Position numbers and translations under genes: made by a program. Shown here piece after piece: positions 26,471 to 35,115 of a stretch of DNA of 64,000 nucleotides; position 1 is the stretch's first letter; every line of letters starts with the position of its first letter. This DNA is from Mesorhizobium loti CJ3sym (GTDB lineage Bacteria > Pseudomonadota > Alphaproteobacteria > Rhizobiales > Rhizobiaceae): positions 38,590-102,589 of the forward strand of contig NZ_AXAL01000022.1 in the NCBI RefSeq assembly GCF_000472785.1, in the 5' to 3' direction. Below the pieces are notes generated by a model that had not been told where the DNA came from, searched no databases, and was given only the letters and a program-made list of their open reading frames with translations.

Positions 26471-27697
26471 ATGACCAATTTCATCGCCCGCCCGACCGCG
26501 TTGCTGCGCCCCGGTGACGCCGAGCTCAGCCATCGCAGGACACGCGCGCTCGAAGCGGCCGTCGCCGAAGGGCTGGACGGCCTGATCGTATGGGGCCGCG
26601 GATCGACGAACTCCGATGGCTGTCAGGACCTGCTCTATTTGACCAACCACATGTCGGCGGTGAGCCACATTCCAGACAGCCACGCCCATCGTGCACGCGG
26701 CCATGCTGCGCTTATCCTCGCGCCGGAACGCGAGCCGGTTCTGGTAACGGATTCCTACGACATCGACCACTCAAGTGTTGGCGTCCAGGACATCCGCCTG
26801 TCGACATTCGTCGACCGCGACGCGGCCCGCATTGCTGTCGAGCTGGGTCTGCGCGGCCGGCGCATTGGACTTGCAGGGCAGTCTGGCCTCCTGCACAGCG
26901 CTGCCGTCTGTCTCGCGGACGAACTTGGTCCGTCCACCAGTCTGCAGCCGGCCGATTACATCCTGACGCGATTGCGTCTGATCAAGAGTGCCCATGAACT
27001 CGAGCTGTTGCGGGACGCATCGCGCATTGGCTGCGAATGGATGCAGGTTATGCTTGAGGCAGCGCAGCCCGGATGCACGGAAGGCGAGGTGGTCGGCGAG
27101 GGGCTGCGCTGGCTCGCGGCGTCAGGCGGATGGGCCTATGATGTGGCGATCTCAAGCGGTCCGGTTGCTGAGCGCTACCGCCATCGCCAAGCACTTCCGA
27201 CCTGGGATAGCACCAGACAGCTCCAGGCCGGCGATATGCTTCATATCGATCTTTGGGGTCCGGTTGCACACGGCTACTACTGTGACCTGACGCGCTCTAC
27301 GGTGATCGGGGTGCCTCCAACCGGTGGTCAGGAGGCTCTGCTTGAAGACTCCATCGCGGTTATCGACAGCGTGATAGCCGAGATCGAACCGGGGCGACTT
27401 TTGTCTGATCTTCACGCGGCCGGAACCCGTGCGATGGCTCGACGAGGCGGCGGCGGCTCCGCTTTCGCGAACATGATTCCGTTCTTTGGCCATTCCCTTG
27501 GACTGGATTGTGAGAGCCCGTTCATCACCTCTTCCGCCCATGACGTAGTCGCTCCGAACATGGTGCTCGCCATTGAGTGCTTCCTGGGCGCCGAAAAGGG
27601 TCAGGGCGCCGGCTTTGAGCATGTGGTCCATATCGGTGAAAACAGTCTTGAGATCCTAACGGAAGCTGCCCCCACCCGACCGTGGCTGCTTGGCTAA
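26471..27697 (+). CDS. M24-family metallopeptidase (Xaa-Pro dipeptidase/creatinase fold)
   Basis: The 408-residue protein has a creatinase N-terminal domain and a pita-bread catalytic domain. All five metal ligands can be read: aspartates in LHIDLWGP and GYYCDLTRS, histidine in FFGHSLGLDCESP, and glutamates in VLAIECFLGAE and GFEHVVHI. It can therefore be an active metal enzyme, unlike creatinase itself, which lacks metal. Members hydrolyse Xaa-Pro peptides or related amides. The ATG at 26471 has GGAAG ten bases upstream; 26444 is an in-frame alternative. Its place in the importer operon suggests it acts on the imported compound. Confidence 0.87.
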   Translation: MTNFIARPTALLRPGDAELSHRRTRALEAAVAEGLDGLIVWGRGSTNSDGCQDLLYLTNHMSAVSHIPDSHAHRARGHAALILAPEREPVLVTDSYDIDHSSVGVQDIRLSTFVDRDAARIAVELGLRGRRIGLAGQSGLLHSAAVCLADELGPSTSLQPADYILTRLRLIKSAHELELLRDASRIGCEWMQVMLEAAQPGCTEGEVVGEGLRWLAASGGWAYDVAISSGPVAERYRHRQALPTWDSTRQLQAGDMLHIDLWGPVAHGYYCDLTRSTVIGVPPTGGQEALLEDSIAVIDSVIAEIEPGRLLSDLHAAGTRAMARRGGGGSAFANMIPFFGHSLGLDCESPFITSSAHDVVAPNMVLAIECFLGAEKGQGAGFEHVVHIGENSLEILTEAAPTRPWLLG

Positions 27698-27754
27698 GCC
27701 GCCGAGCTGGGCAACACGCTTGCAAACAACAGACCAAGTAAGGAGCCACCCGCA

Positions 27755-28534
27755 GTGCCCCGTTTTTCGGCCAATCTATCGATGCTGTTCGCCGATGTGC
27801 CGCTTCTGGCCAGATTCGACCGAGCGAGGGCTGCCGGCTTCGACGCGGTAGAGCTGCAGTTTCCCTATGAAGTGGCGGCAGACGCTATCCGTCAAAGGCT
27901 GTCGGACACCGGCCTGACATTGGTGCTTCATAATCTTCCTGCAGGCGATTGGGCAGCGGGTGACAGAGGTATCGCCTGCAATCCGGCACGCCAGCAAGAG
28001 TTTCGGGACGGGGTTGCCAAAGCCATCGACTATGCAAAGGCGCTCGAAGTGCCGCAACTCAACTGCCTGTCCGGGTTGTCGGGAGACGACGTCGACGAAC
28101 ATACAGCGCGTCGGACCTTCATCGAGAACCTGCACTTCGCGGCAGGGGAATGCCGGAATTCCAATCTGGGTCTGTTGATCGAGCCAGTCAACAGTCGCGA
28201 CGTACCTGGTTTCTGGTTGGACACCGTCAGCAAGGCATTTCCCATCCTCGACGAAGTTGGCGCGGACAATCTGAAGCTTCAGTTCGACATCTACCATGCG
28301 CAGCGCTCGGGAGGCGAAATTGCCGCAACGATCGCCGAAAGCCTCGATCGCATCGGGCACATCCAATTTGCCGACAATCCCGGCAGAAACGAACCGGGGA
28401 CGGGTGAACTGAACTTCGACTTCCTTTTCGCGCTTATCGATCGCATCGGTTATTCCGGCTGGATCGGTGCCGAATATAGACCCGCCGCCAGCACCGAAGC
28501 AGGCTTGGCCTGGCTTGAAAAGTACGGAGTCTAA
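27755..28534 (+). CDS. hyi: hydroxypyruvate isomerase
   Basis: The 259-residue TIM-barrel enzyme interconverts hydroxypyruvate and tartronate semialdehyde. Family features include NLSMLFADVPLLARF, then ELQFPYEV, then LVLHNLPAGDWAAGDRGIAC, then LLIEPVNSRDVPGF (metal glutamate), LKLQFDIYHAQRSGG and ADNPGRNEPGTGELNF. The start is a GTG at 27755 with AAGGAG ten bases upstream. The next gene, four bases later, reduces tartronate semialdehyde, so the pair moves hydroxypyruvate to D-glycerate. The glyoxylate carboligase that normally accompanies them is absent here, which implies hydroxypyruvate arises by another route. Confidence 0.92.
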   Translation: MPRFSANLSMLFADVPLLARFDRARAAGFDAVELQFPYEVAADAIRQRLSDTGLTLVLHNLPAGDWAAGDRGIACNPARQQEFRDGVAKAIDYAKALEVPQLNCLSGLSGDDVDEHTARRTFIENLHFAAGECRNSNLGLLIEPVNSRDVPGFWLDTVSKAFPILDEVGADNLKLQFDIYHAQRSGGEIAATIAESLDRIGHIQFADNPGRNEPGTGELNFDFLFALIDRIGYSGWIGAEYRPAASTEAGLAWLEKYGV

Positions 28535-28537
28535 GAC

Positions 28538-29416
28538 ATGAAACTCGGCTTTATTGGTCTTGGTATCATGGGTTCCCCGATGGCGGGGCATTTGTGCGCT
28601 GGCGGCCACGAACTATTTGTTCATACGCGCAGCAAGGTGCCACCGCAGCTTGTCGACGCTGGCGCTGCCGTCATGAGCAGTGCGGCGGAGGTTGCCACGG
28701 CGTCTGAAGCCATATTTCTGATGGTCCCCGATACACCTGATGTGGAGAAGGTGCTGTTTGGAGCGAATGGAATTGTCGACGGTCTGACGCCCGGCAAGAC
28801 CGTAATCGATATGAGCAGCATATCGCCCCTTGCGACCAGGGATTTTGCACGACGCGTACAGGATCTTGGCTGCGACTACGCAGACGCTCCGGTGTCGGGC
28901 GGTGAAGTCGGCGCAAAAGCTGCCTCTCTGACCATCATGGTTGGCGGCAGCGAAAGCACATTCAATCGGGTTGAGCCGCTCATCGCTCTGCTGGGCAGGA
29001 ACATCACGCATGTTGGCGACGTAGGCGCCGGCCAGATCGCCAAGATAGCCAACCAGATAATCGTTGCGCTGAACATTGCCGCGGTCGCTGAGGCGCTGGT
29101 CTTCGCCAGCAAAGCGGGCGCCGACCCGGCCAAGGTGCGCGAAGCGCTCATGGGAGGTTTTGCGGCAAGCCGAGTTCTCGAAGCCCACGGCGAGCGCATG
29201 ATCAAGCGGACCTTCAATCCCGGATTCAGGATTGCTCTTCATCAGAAGGACCTAAACCTTGCCCTGCAGGGCGCCAAAGCCCTCGATGTCGCTCTACCTC
29301 AGACGGCCTGCGCGGCACAGCTGATGCAGACTGCGGCAGCCCATGGTTGGGACGAACTAGACCACTCGGCGATGGTGAAAGCGCTAGAGTTGATGTCGGA
29401 CCATACCGTAGCGTAG
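28538..29416 (+). CDS. glxR: 2-hydroxy-3-oxopropionate (tartronate semialdehyde) reductase
   Basis: The 292-residue beta-hydroxyacid dehydrogenase shows the NAD(P) motif GFIGLGIMGSPMAGHL, the substrate motif DAPVSGGEVGAKAASLTIM, and the catalytic lysine in GQIAKIANQIIVALN. This is the GarR/GlxR pattern, and the Hyi partner makes tartronate semialdehyde the expected substrate, giving D-glycerate for entry to glycolysis. It closes the seven-gene importer operon. Downstream lies a long gene-free stretch with no obvious terminator. Confidence 0.92.
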   Translation: MKLGFIGLGIMGSPMAGHLCAGGHELFVHTRSKVPPQLVDAGAAVMSSAAEVATASEAIFLMVPDTPDVEKVLFGANGIVDGLTPGKTVIDMSSISPLATRDFARRVQDLGCDYADAPVSGGEVGAKAASLTIMVGGSESTFNRVEPLIALLGRNITHVGDVGAGQIAKIANQIIVALNIAAVAEALVFASKAGADPAKVREALMGGFAASRVLEAHGERMIKRTFNPGFRIALHQKDLNLALQGAKALDVALPQTACAAQLMQTAAAHGWDELDHSAMVKALELMSDHTVA

Positions 29417-30510
29417 ACAATTATTCAGCTGGAGGGGCAACCCAACATGCGGTCGACCTAGATCCGCAAAACGGCTCGACGCTAGGTGGCAGTTCGATTC
29501 TGCCAACGTTCGTCGATCTCGCAAGGGCAGCCAATTGGGGCGACGTCTGCGGGTTGCAGCCGGACCGCCAGTTAATGTCTGGTCTTGGCGACTTGACCCC
29601 AACAGGCGACGGTCAGCTTTCGGCCCCCTTTTAGCCATCCGATCGAACGCCAGTAGGGCCATTCCTCAGAGCAATATATCGTTTCAGCGAGCAGCGATTG
29701 CCAATATCTCCTGCGCGCAGCAGGTTCGCCAAAGGGTGCAGTGGGGCGAAATCGACGCCGTATTGTGAGGCAGGGAAGGGCGCATGTCTTGCCCCAAACA
29801 ATCCGCATCTGGTTGCGACCACCCGTTGCCCCGCGATCGAGTCGGTGGTGGTGGAATTTGTAAGCCATTGATTTGGAGAGGATTTAGATCGAGGCGTCGA
29901 ACATTGTGATCCATCATGCCCGTGGGGTGTCGAGCGGGATTGTTATGCACCAGAATTATCGTGCGGTTTTGGTTGGAGACAAATTCTCCATTCAGCAAAT
30001 GTCGGTGTCGGTGGTTGCGCCTCCCTGCAACCAACATAATTTGTAAATCGTGCGCCTCAACGTCATTGCTTTCAACGATGTGTCGAGGCGACCGGAGCAG
30101 AGTCTCAACTGGAATCATCATTACTGGGTTTCGCCACCGAATACGAGAACATACGAAGGATACGGTTTGGCGAACCATCCGGTAACTGTCTGATTTTGTA
30201 TATTTCAATAAAATCAGGCATTTATGGCTCTACTCTGGAAAATTGTTGGGCCGCTCTCACAGCACAGCATAGCGATCCAGCGGCTATCGAGGCGATAGAA
30301 ATGCACTGCAAATTGCACTACAAGTTTGTCGGATTATACACATAAGTCATTGATTTTACAGCAATGCCACGACATCCTAGTGCGTCTCGACCGCACCATT
30401 CTCCCTCCCGAGATTCGATTTGTGTCAGCCGCCGATGGCGGGCGGGGCGCATTTCGCTTGATATGCCCGTGCGTTACCTTGGCATGCGCTCGGCGGCCGG
30501 CGCCAAGCGT
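29417..30510. other. gene-free stretch of about 1.1 kb
   Basis: No supported gene. It holds copy B of the diverged repeat. AT content rises around 30180-30360, where several short AT-rich runs appear. No terminator could be defined for the two converging genes on either side. Confidence 0.4.
29750..29990. repeat. diverged direct repeat, copy B
   Basis: This is the counterpart of the segment at 318-545, in the same orientation. Shared blocks include GGGAAGGGCGCAT near 29773 and the GTGATCCATCATGCCCG region near 29910. Identity is patchy, so this is an old duplication. The two copies bracket roughly 29 kb of amino acid and amide catabolism genes. Confidence 0.5.
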
Positions 30511-31836
30511 TCATGACGGCAGGATACCTGGTCCATTCGGCAGATCGACGATAACGACGAGGCCGGTTGGCTGGTTGTCGTGCAACTCGATCTTGCCACC
30601 GTGACCCTGGATGATATCGGCGACGATCGACAGGCCAAGGCCGAAACCGTGCTTCGACGCGACGCCGCGTGACATGTCCTCCTTGAAGAAGGGTTCGAAG
30701 ACGCGGGAGCGTGCCGTCGTCGAAATGCCCGGCCCATCGTCGCCGACCGCGATGCGCGCCGCCGTGTCGGTCTGCGTCAATGCGACGGTGACGTTGCCGG
30801 CGAATTTGACCCCGTTGTCGCACAAATTGGTGATCGCACGCGCCAGCGCATTGGGTTTGCACCAGCCCAGAAGCCTGTCCGGTCCGGAATAGGAAACCGA
30901 AAACCCGACATCGGAGAATTCGGCACAGACGGTTTGCAGCACGCTGGCAATGTCGGCCCGCTGCAGCTGTTCCGTCGAGACATCGTTGCGCAGATAGGTC
31001 AGCGTCTCGTCGATCAGATCTTCGATGTGCTGGACGTCGGACAGTATGGCAGTTCGAACGGGCCCATCATCCATCCGCTCAGCGCGAAGCCGCAGCCGTG
31101 TCAAAGGCGTGCGCAGATCGTGGCTGACGCTGCGCAACATGCGCGTGCGGTTTGCGATCATGGTGCGGATACGCGCCCGCATCCTGTTCAATGCGCGCGC
31201 CAGGCCGATCATTTCAATGGAGCCGCGTTCCGCGAAAAGTTCATCGCCATTCTCGATCTCGGCTTCCCCGACTGCCGCTGAAATGCGCTTCAACGGCTCC
31301 GTCACGGCCCAGACCGCGAACAGCCAAATCAGCAAGGGCAAGGCGACGAAAGCCATGAACCTGTAGAACGAGACACGGACGAAGCCCGATGTCAGCCAGG
31401 AATCGGGCATGCCGAAATGAGCGAGGACGCTCTGCCGGTCGAGGTCTAGAACAAACGCATCTTGGCCGCCGATCCTTATCCAGCGCCCAGCGATCGGGCC
31501 CCTGTCGATCTGGAGAAGCCATGCGATGCTTCGCCATTGCAGATAGGAATCTGGAACATTGCTGATCTGTTGCCTGGGCAGGATCTTAAAATCAAAGCCG
31601 GCGCGCGTTGCAGCGGCCAGAACAGCGCTGCGGGCTTCGGTTGGTGTTTCGCGCAACAAGGCAGCGACTACGCCTGCTCGCTTGGCGGCGTCTTCCACAA
31701 CGGGAAGGTCGATATTCTCGATCAAACCTTCGACGACCGAGCCGACGGACATGATTGTAATCACCGCGATGAAAATGATTGCCGTGAACTGCCCACGCAC
31801 TGACTGCGGCAGGAAACGGCGGACCAAACCCCTCAC
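30511..31836 (-). CDS. sensor histidine kinase, EnvZ-like
   Basis: The 441-residue kinase has an N-terminal membrane helix (GQFTAIIFIAVITIMSVGSV), a periplasmic sensor of about 130 residues, and a second helix (FMAFVALPLLIWLFAVWAV). A HAMP segment follows, then the H-box SVSHDLRTPLTRLRLRAER and ATPase boxes NLCDNGVKFAG, VGDDGPGI and GFGLGLSIV. All catalytic parts look intact. The GTG at 31836 overlaps the regulator's stop codon as GTGA; the open frame beyond it is a shadow of the regulator gene. It is the last gene of a three-gene unit with a response regulator and an outer membrane protein. The signal is unknown. Confidence 0.92.
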   Translation of the reverse strand: MRGLVRRFLPQSVRGQFTAIIFIAVITIMSVGSVVEGLIENIDLPVVEDAAKRAGVVAALLRETPTEARSAVLAAATRAGFDFKILPRQQISNVPDSYLQWRSIAWLLQIDRGPIAGRWIRIGGQDAFVLDLDRQSVLAHFGMPDSWLTSGFVRVSFYRFMAFVALPLLIWLFAVWAVTEPLKRISAAVGEAEIENGDELFAERGSIEMIGLARALNRMRARIRTMIANRTRMLRSVSHDLRTPLTRLRLRAERMDDGPVRTAILSDVQHIEDLIDETLTYLRNDVSTEQLQRADIASVLQTVCAEFSDVGFSVSYSGPDRLLGWCKPNALARAITNLCDNGVKFAGNVTVALTQTDTAARIAVGDDGPGISTTARSRVFEPFFKEDMSRGVASKHGFGLGLSIVADIIQGHGGKIELHDNQPTGLVVIVDLPNGPGILPS

Positions 31837-32618
31837 GCTTCCTCCACCGTCGCGGTGAAGATGTAGCCGCCCAGCCGAACGGTCCTCAGAAGCACTGGAT
31901 CGCGTGCGTCCTTTTCGATCTTCTGGCGGATCCGGCTGACATGGACATCGACGCTTCGCTCGATCGGCCCGGCAAGCCCGGCGTGGGTGACGCTGAGAAG
32001 CTCCTCGCGCGAAAGAACCCGGCCGGCATTGCGGCAAAACGCCAGCAGCAGATCGAATTCATGCGTTGTGGTCGTAACCCGCGCATTGCTTGGGTCATGC
32101 AATTGCCGGCGAACGGGATCGAGGCGCCAGCCGTTGAAGCGCAGCACCTTCGATCGGTCCCGCTCGTCGGGCGCGTAAGCGGTGCGACGCAGCAACGCCC
32201 GTATCCGTGCCGTCAGTTCGCGCGCGCTGAACGGTTTGGTCACGTAATCGTCGGCGCCGATCTCCAGTCCGAAGATGCGGTCGATTTCCTCGCCAAGCGC
32301 GGTCAGCATCAAGATCGGAACATTCGTGTGCGCACGAAGCCGGCGGCAGATGCTGAGGCCGTTCTCGCCAGGCAGCATGATATCAAGCACGATCAGATCG
32401 AATTTCTGGCTGCGAAGTGCTGCGTTCATGCGGACGCCATTGCCGGCGATTTCCACGATCATGCCGTTCTCAGCGAGCGTCTCGCCCAGCATGCGCGCGA
32501 TCTCGATATCGTCTTCGACAATGAGGATATGCGGCCCGTGCCTCGTCGATTTAAACTCGGCGTTCAAATCCGTACGGCCGGCGTTTGCCGCAGCCTGCAT
32601 TGGCAGATGTGTGGGCAT
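31833..32618 (-). CDS. OmpR-family response regulator
   Basis: The 261-residue protein has a receiver (HILIVEDDIEIARMLG, phosphorylatable aspartate in DLIVLDIMLPGENG, lysine in DYVTKPFSARE) at about 30-140. A C-terminal winged helix follows, with THEFDLLLAFCRNAGRVLSR, RSVDVHVSRIRQKI and TVRLGGYIF. The ATG at 32618 shares its A with the stop codon of the outer membrane gene (TGATG); the kinase follows with a four-base overlap. The protein is expected to answer the adjacent kinase, and it may control the outer membrane gene at the head of its own operon. Confidence 0.93.
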   Translation of the reverse strand: MPTHLPMQAAANAGRTDLNAEFKSTRHGPHILIVEDDIEIARMLGETLAENGMIVEIAGNGVRMNAALRSQKFDLIVLDIMLPGENGLSICRRLRAHTNVPILMLTALGEEIDRIFGLEIGADDYVTKPFSARELTARIRALLRRTAYAPDERDRSKVLRFNGWRLDPVRRQLHDPSNARVTTTTHEFDLLLAFCRNAGRVLSREELLSVTHAGLAGPIERSVDVHVSRIRQKIEKDARDPVLLRTVRLGGYIFTATVEEA

Positions 32619-33484
32619 CAAAACCTGTATCCGACAAGGAGCATCCCCGAGGGCTGGACCTTGTCGACGACCACAGGGCTGTCGGCGGCGTCCCCCACAA
32701 GAATGCCGACCCCCGCCTGGCCACGCACCATCCAGTTCTGATTGAGCATATATGTGGCGGAAATCGAAAAATCGGCACGCTTCAATCCGGCGCCGGCATC
32801 ATACTGGGCCAACCCCGAGCGAACCGATTGTTCGGGCGTGACGCCAAAATAGGCCTGCATGTATTTTTCGTCGGCGAAAACGACCGATGCGCCGGCGCCG
32901 ACCATCAAGGATTGGGAGAGAGGCTGGGTTAGCTCAACGCCAAGCGTGCCCTCCAGGCCGTCGCTGCCGCCGATGGTCTTGTCCAATTGCGCGAAGATTT
33001 CCGCCGGGCCGAACTTCAGCACCGCTTTGCCGCCGACGATCGCGCCCATGTCGACATCCCCCAAGCCGCGCAGATCATCGGCATCGTCTTCCTTGCGGCC
33101 CATGTCGTAGCCAAGCCGGGCACTGAATTCGAACGGCCCTTGTTCATAGAGGGCGATGTTGGCGCCCGTCGGATCGATCGTCACCGTGTCGTGGAATGTC
33201 GCCGATATGAACGGCACCGGCATAACCTTGAACTCGTTGCTGCCCTCATATTTGGGGGCGATGATGGCGCCACCGCCGAGGACGACATGCCAGTCCGTCA
33301 GTTTCTGTTCGAAGCGCCCGAAACGGGAAGGCTCGGGCGGCGGGGTCAAATCCCCAGTATCGGCATCGGTGTCGACGGCAATGGCGTCTGCCGCCAGCGC
33401 GATTTGCGAATGCGTTGAAAACAGGATTGCCATCGCGGCGAGAGAGGCTCGGCCGGCGAAGATTCCAGAAATGATTTTGAACAT
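32618..33484 (-). CDS. MipA/OmpV family outer membrane protein
   Basis: The 288-residue protein has a signal peptide (AAMAILFSTHSQIALAADAI) and a beta-barrel ending in GYRF with a terminal phenylalanine, as Omp85-assembled proteins do. The MipA/OmpV pattern appears in VVLGGGAIIAPKYEGSNEFK and VPFISATFHDTVTIDP near the start and YMLNQNWMVRGQAGVGILVG near the end. Relatives include porin-like proteins and MltA-interacting scaffolds. GGAG lies seven bases before the ATG. Placing an outer membrane protein first in a kinase and regulator operon suggests an envelope or solute signal. Confidence 0.87.
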   Translation of the reverse strand: MFKIISGIFAGRASLAAMAILFSTHSQIALAADAIAVDTDADTGDLTPPPEPSRFGRFEQKLTDWHVVLGGGAIIAPKYEGSNEFKVMPVPFISATFHDTVTIDPTGANIALYEQGPFEFSARLGYDMGRKEDDADDLRGLGDVDMGAIVGGKAVLKFGPAEIFAQLDKTIGGSDGLEGTLGVELTQPLSQSLMVGAGASVVFADEKYMQAYFGVTPEQSVRSGLAQYDAGAGLKRADFSISATYMLNQNWMVRGQAGVGILVGDAADSPVVVDKVQPSGMLLVGYRF

Positions 33485-33938
33485 GCATGCTCCACAACAG
33501 CGAGGGAGTAAGAGCCCCCTGATGTTGCGACTATTTCAGGTGAAGATGGCTGCATGCGTGAAGTGATGTTAAGTTTTGTTGCGCAATCTTGGTCTGATCT
33601 TGGCTCTGTGCGTGCGCCTCTGGTTGGCGCGCCCACTCGACTATCCTCAGGAGGTCGCCTGGCTGCGCGTGCAGGGCGCGCCGTCTCGTGCTCCGGCTCC
33701 TACCAAGTGCTGGTCGTGGCGGAATTGGTAGACGCGCGGTGTTGAGATCGCTGTGGGGCAACCCGTGGAAGTCGATTCTTCCCGATCGCGCCATTTCGGT
33801 GGAAAACTGGGCACTCCTGCCGGAGCCGCTCCGCCGTCCATCACCAGACTTTCAGAACCCCCCGCCTTCCGAGAATACAGATTTCCGTGCCGTCCACATC
33901 GACGTTGTCGATCACCGCGCGGCGACAAGCACGGGAGG
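33485..33938. other. gene-free region with probable promoter and tRNA relic
   Basis: The left part is the likely promoter region of the outer membrane and two-component operon; it carries two GCATGC-containing stretches but no defined operator. The right part contains the decayed tRNA-Leu. No protein gene was seen. Confidence 0.4.
33710..33793 (+). tRNA. degenerate tRNA-Leu(GAG)-like sequence
   Basis: The run TGGCGGAATTGGTAGACGC and the variable arm TGTGGGGCAACCCGTGGAAG match a rhizobial tRNA-Leu. The anticodon loop TTGAGAT gives GAG, and the sequence ends in CCA. Several features are damaged: the first acceptor pair is C-C, others are G-T, the anticodon stem has two G-T pairs, and the T-loop reads TCGATT, one base short. 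It is therefore probably a pseudo-tRNA or a remnant left by an integration event rather than a working gene. Confidence 0.6.
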
Positions 33939-34901
33939 TCAACCGGCGACTTCTGCTTCCAGAACGGCCCCTTGCGTTCGGCCCCCGTCAGACCGGCGAA
34001 CTGCTCGATAACGGCCAGGCGATAGGCCATGATGTCGATGGAACAGCTTCGAGAATGCGGCTGCGGTCTCATAGCCGACACGGGTCGCAATCCGAGCAAT
34101 CGCCTCGTCGCTTGTTTCGAGCAGAAACGCGGCCTCCGACATCCGGCGTGCGATCAGATAGCTGTACATGGACTCACCAACGAGCTTGGTGAAGCGGGCC
34201 GAAAACGCCGAACGACCAAGTCCCACGCTTTGCCCGAGGTCGCCAAGCGTCCAGGGCTGATCAGGTCGTTCATGGATCAACTGGAGCGCCGGTCCTATGT
34301 GCGGGTCCGCCATCGCCCCCAGCCACCCGCCTTCTCCGGGGCCAAGCGACTTGATCCAGCTTCGCAACACCTCGACAAAGAGCACTTCAGTCAGACGTGA
34401 GAGCGCAACGCCTTGTCCAGGGCGCTCGAACGCCGCCTCGCTCACCATGCGTCGCAGAATCGCCGCGAGCCATCCTCCGTCTTCCGTCGGTTTCAGGAGA
34501 AGCAAGGGCGGAAGCAATTCCAAAACGCTGCCGCGCGAAGGCCGTGCGACAGTGAAATTACCACATATCATCGTCGCGCGCGGCTGCTCGCCGCCTCCAT
34601 GACGAATGAGGCCAAGACGCCCGTTCAGTCGATCGATGTCGAGAATCGGTAACGGCTCCGTTCGGCTATCCGAGTAGATCACATGGGGCTCGCCCCGCGT
34701 GACGACAACAAAGTCGCCCTCGGTCATGTGAAGCTCTCGTCCCTGTTCGAGCGCGAGGGTAGCCGAGCCACGGCTGAGATAGTGGAACAGGGCATAGGGG
34801 CGCTTCGGCAACGCGAGATTCCAGGGATGGCCGAGCTCGAAGTGGAACAGCAAGGTTCCGCCAAGGCGAACGCGATCGAGCACTTCAGCGAGGATATCCA
34901 T
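33939..34901 (-). CDS. AraC-family transcriptional regulator, cupin-type N-terminus
   Basis: The 320-residue protein has an N-terminal cupin_6-like sensor (TLLFHFELGHPWNLALPKRP, EGDFVVVTRGEPHVIY). Its C-terminal double helix-turn-helix carries DQPWTLGDLGQSVGLGRSAF, then ARRMSEAAFLLETSDEAIAR, then VGYETAAAFSKLFHRHHGLS. The ATG at 34901 is used; ATG codons farther upstream in the frame lack homology. It is divergent from a secreted alpha/beta hydrolase gene, so it is probably that gene's regulator. Relatives often activate hydrolase or oxidoreductase genes in response to small organic compounds. Confidence 0.88.
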   Translation of the reverse strand: MDILAEVLDRVRLGGTLLFHFELGHPWNLALPKRPYALFHYLSRGSATLALEQGRELHMTEGDFVVVTRGEPHVIYSDSRTEPLPILDIDRLNGRLGLIRHGGGEQPRATMICGNFTVARPSRGSVLELLPPLLLLKPTEDGGWLAAILRRMVSEAAFERPGQGVALSRLTEVLFVEVLRSWIKSLGPGEGGWLGAMADPHIGPALQLIHERPDQPWTLGDLGQSVGLGRSAFSARFTKLVGESMYSYLIARRMSEAAFLLETSDEAIARIATRVGYETAAAFSKLFHRHHGLSPGRYRAVRRSDGGRTQGAVLEAEVAG

Positions 34902-35115
34902 GCCACTGACGTTAGTCCTCCGGACGATCCGACACAACATTCGGACGATTGTGCCCTAGCGTCCGCGACCTTCGCGGACGATCTCATGTCGCAGCGGCCT
35001 GACGCGTCGTGCGGTCATCCATCTCGCAAAACGGCAGATGGAAGAACCGCGGCTTCGCACAGACGGCTGCCCATTCCCGGACGCGCGTCGTCCGTCATCC
35101 CGACAGGAGCAATCA

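Noticed and set aside
33710..33793. Calling the tRNA-Leu-like sequence a normal functional tRNA.
   Set aside because: The acceptor C-C mismatch, weak stems and short T-loop argue against function, so it is listed as degenerate.
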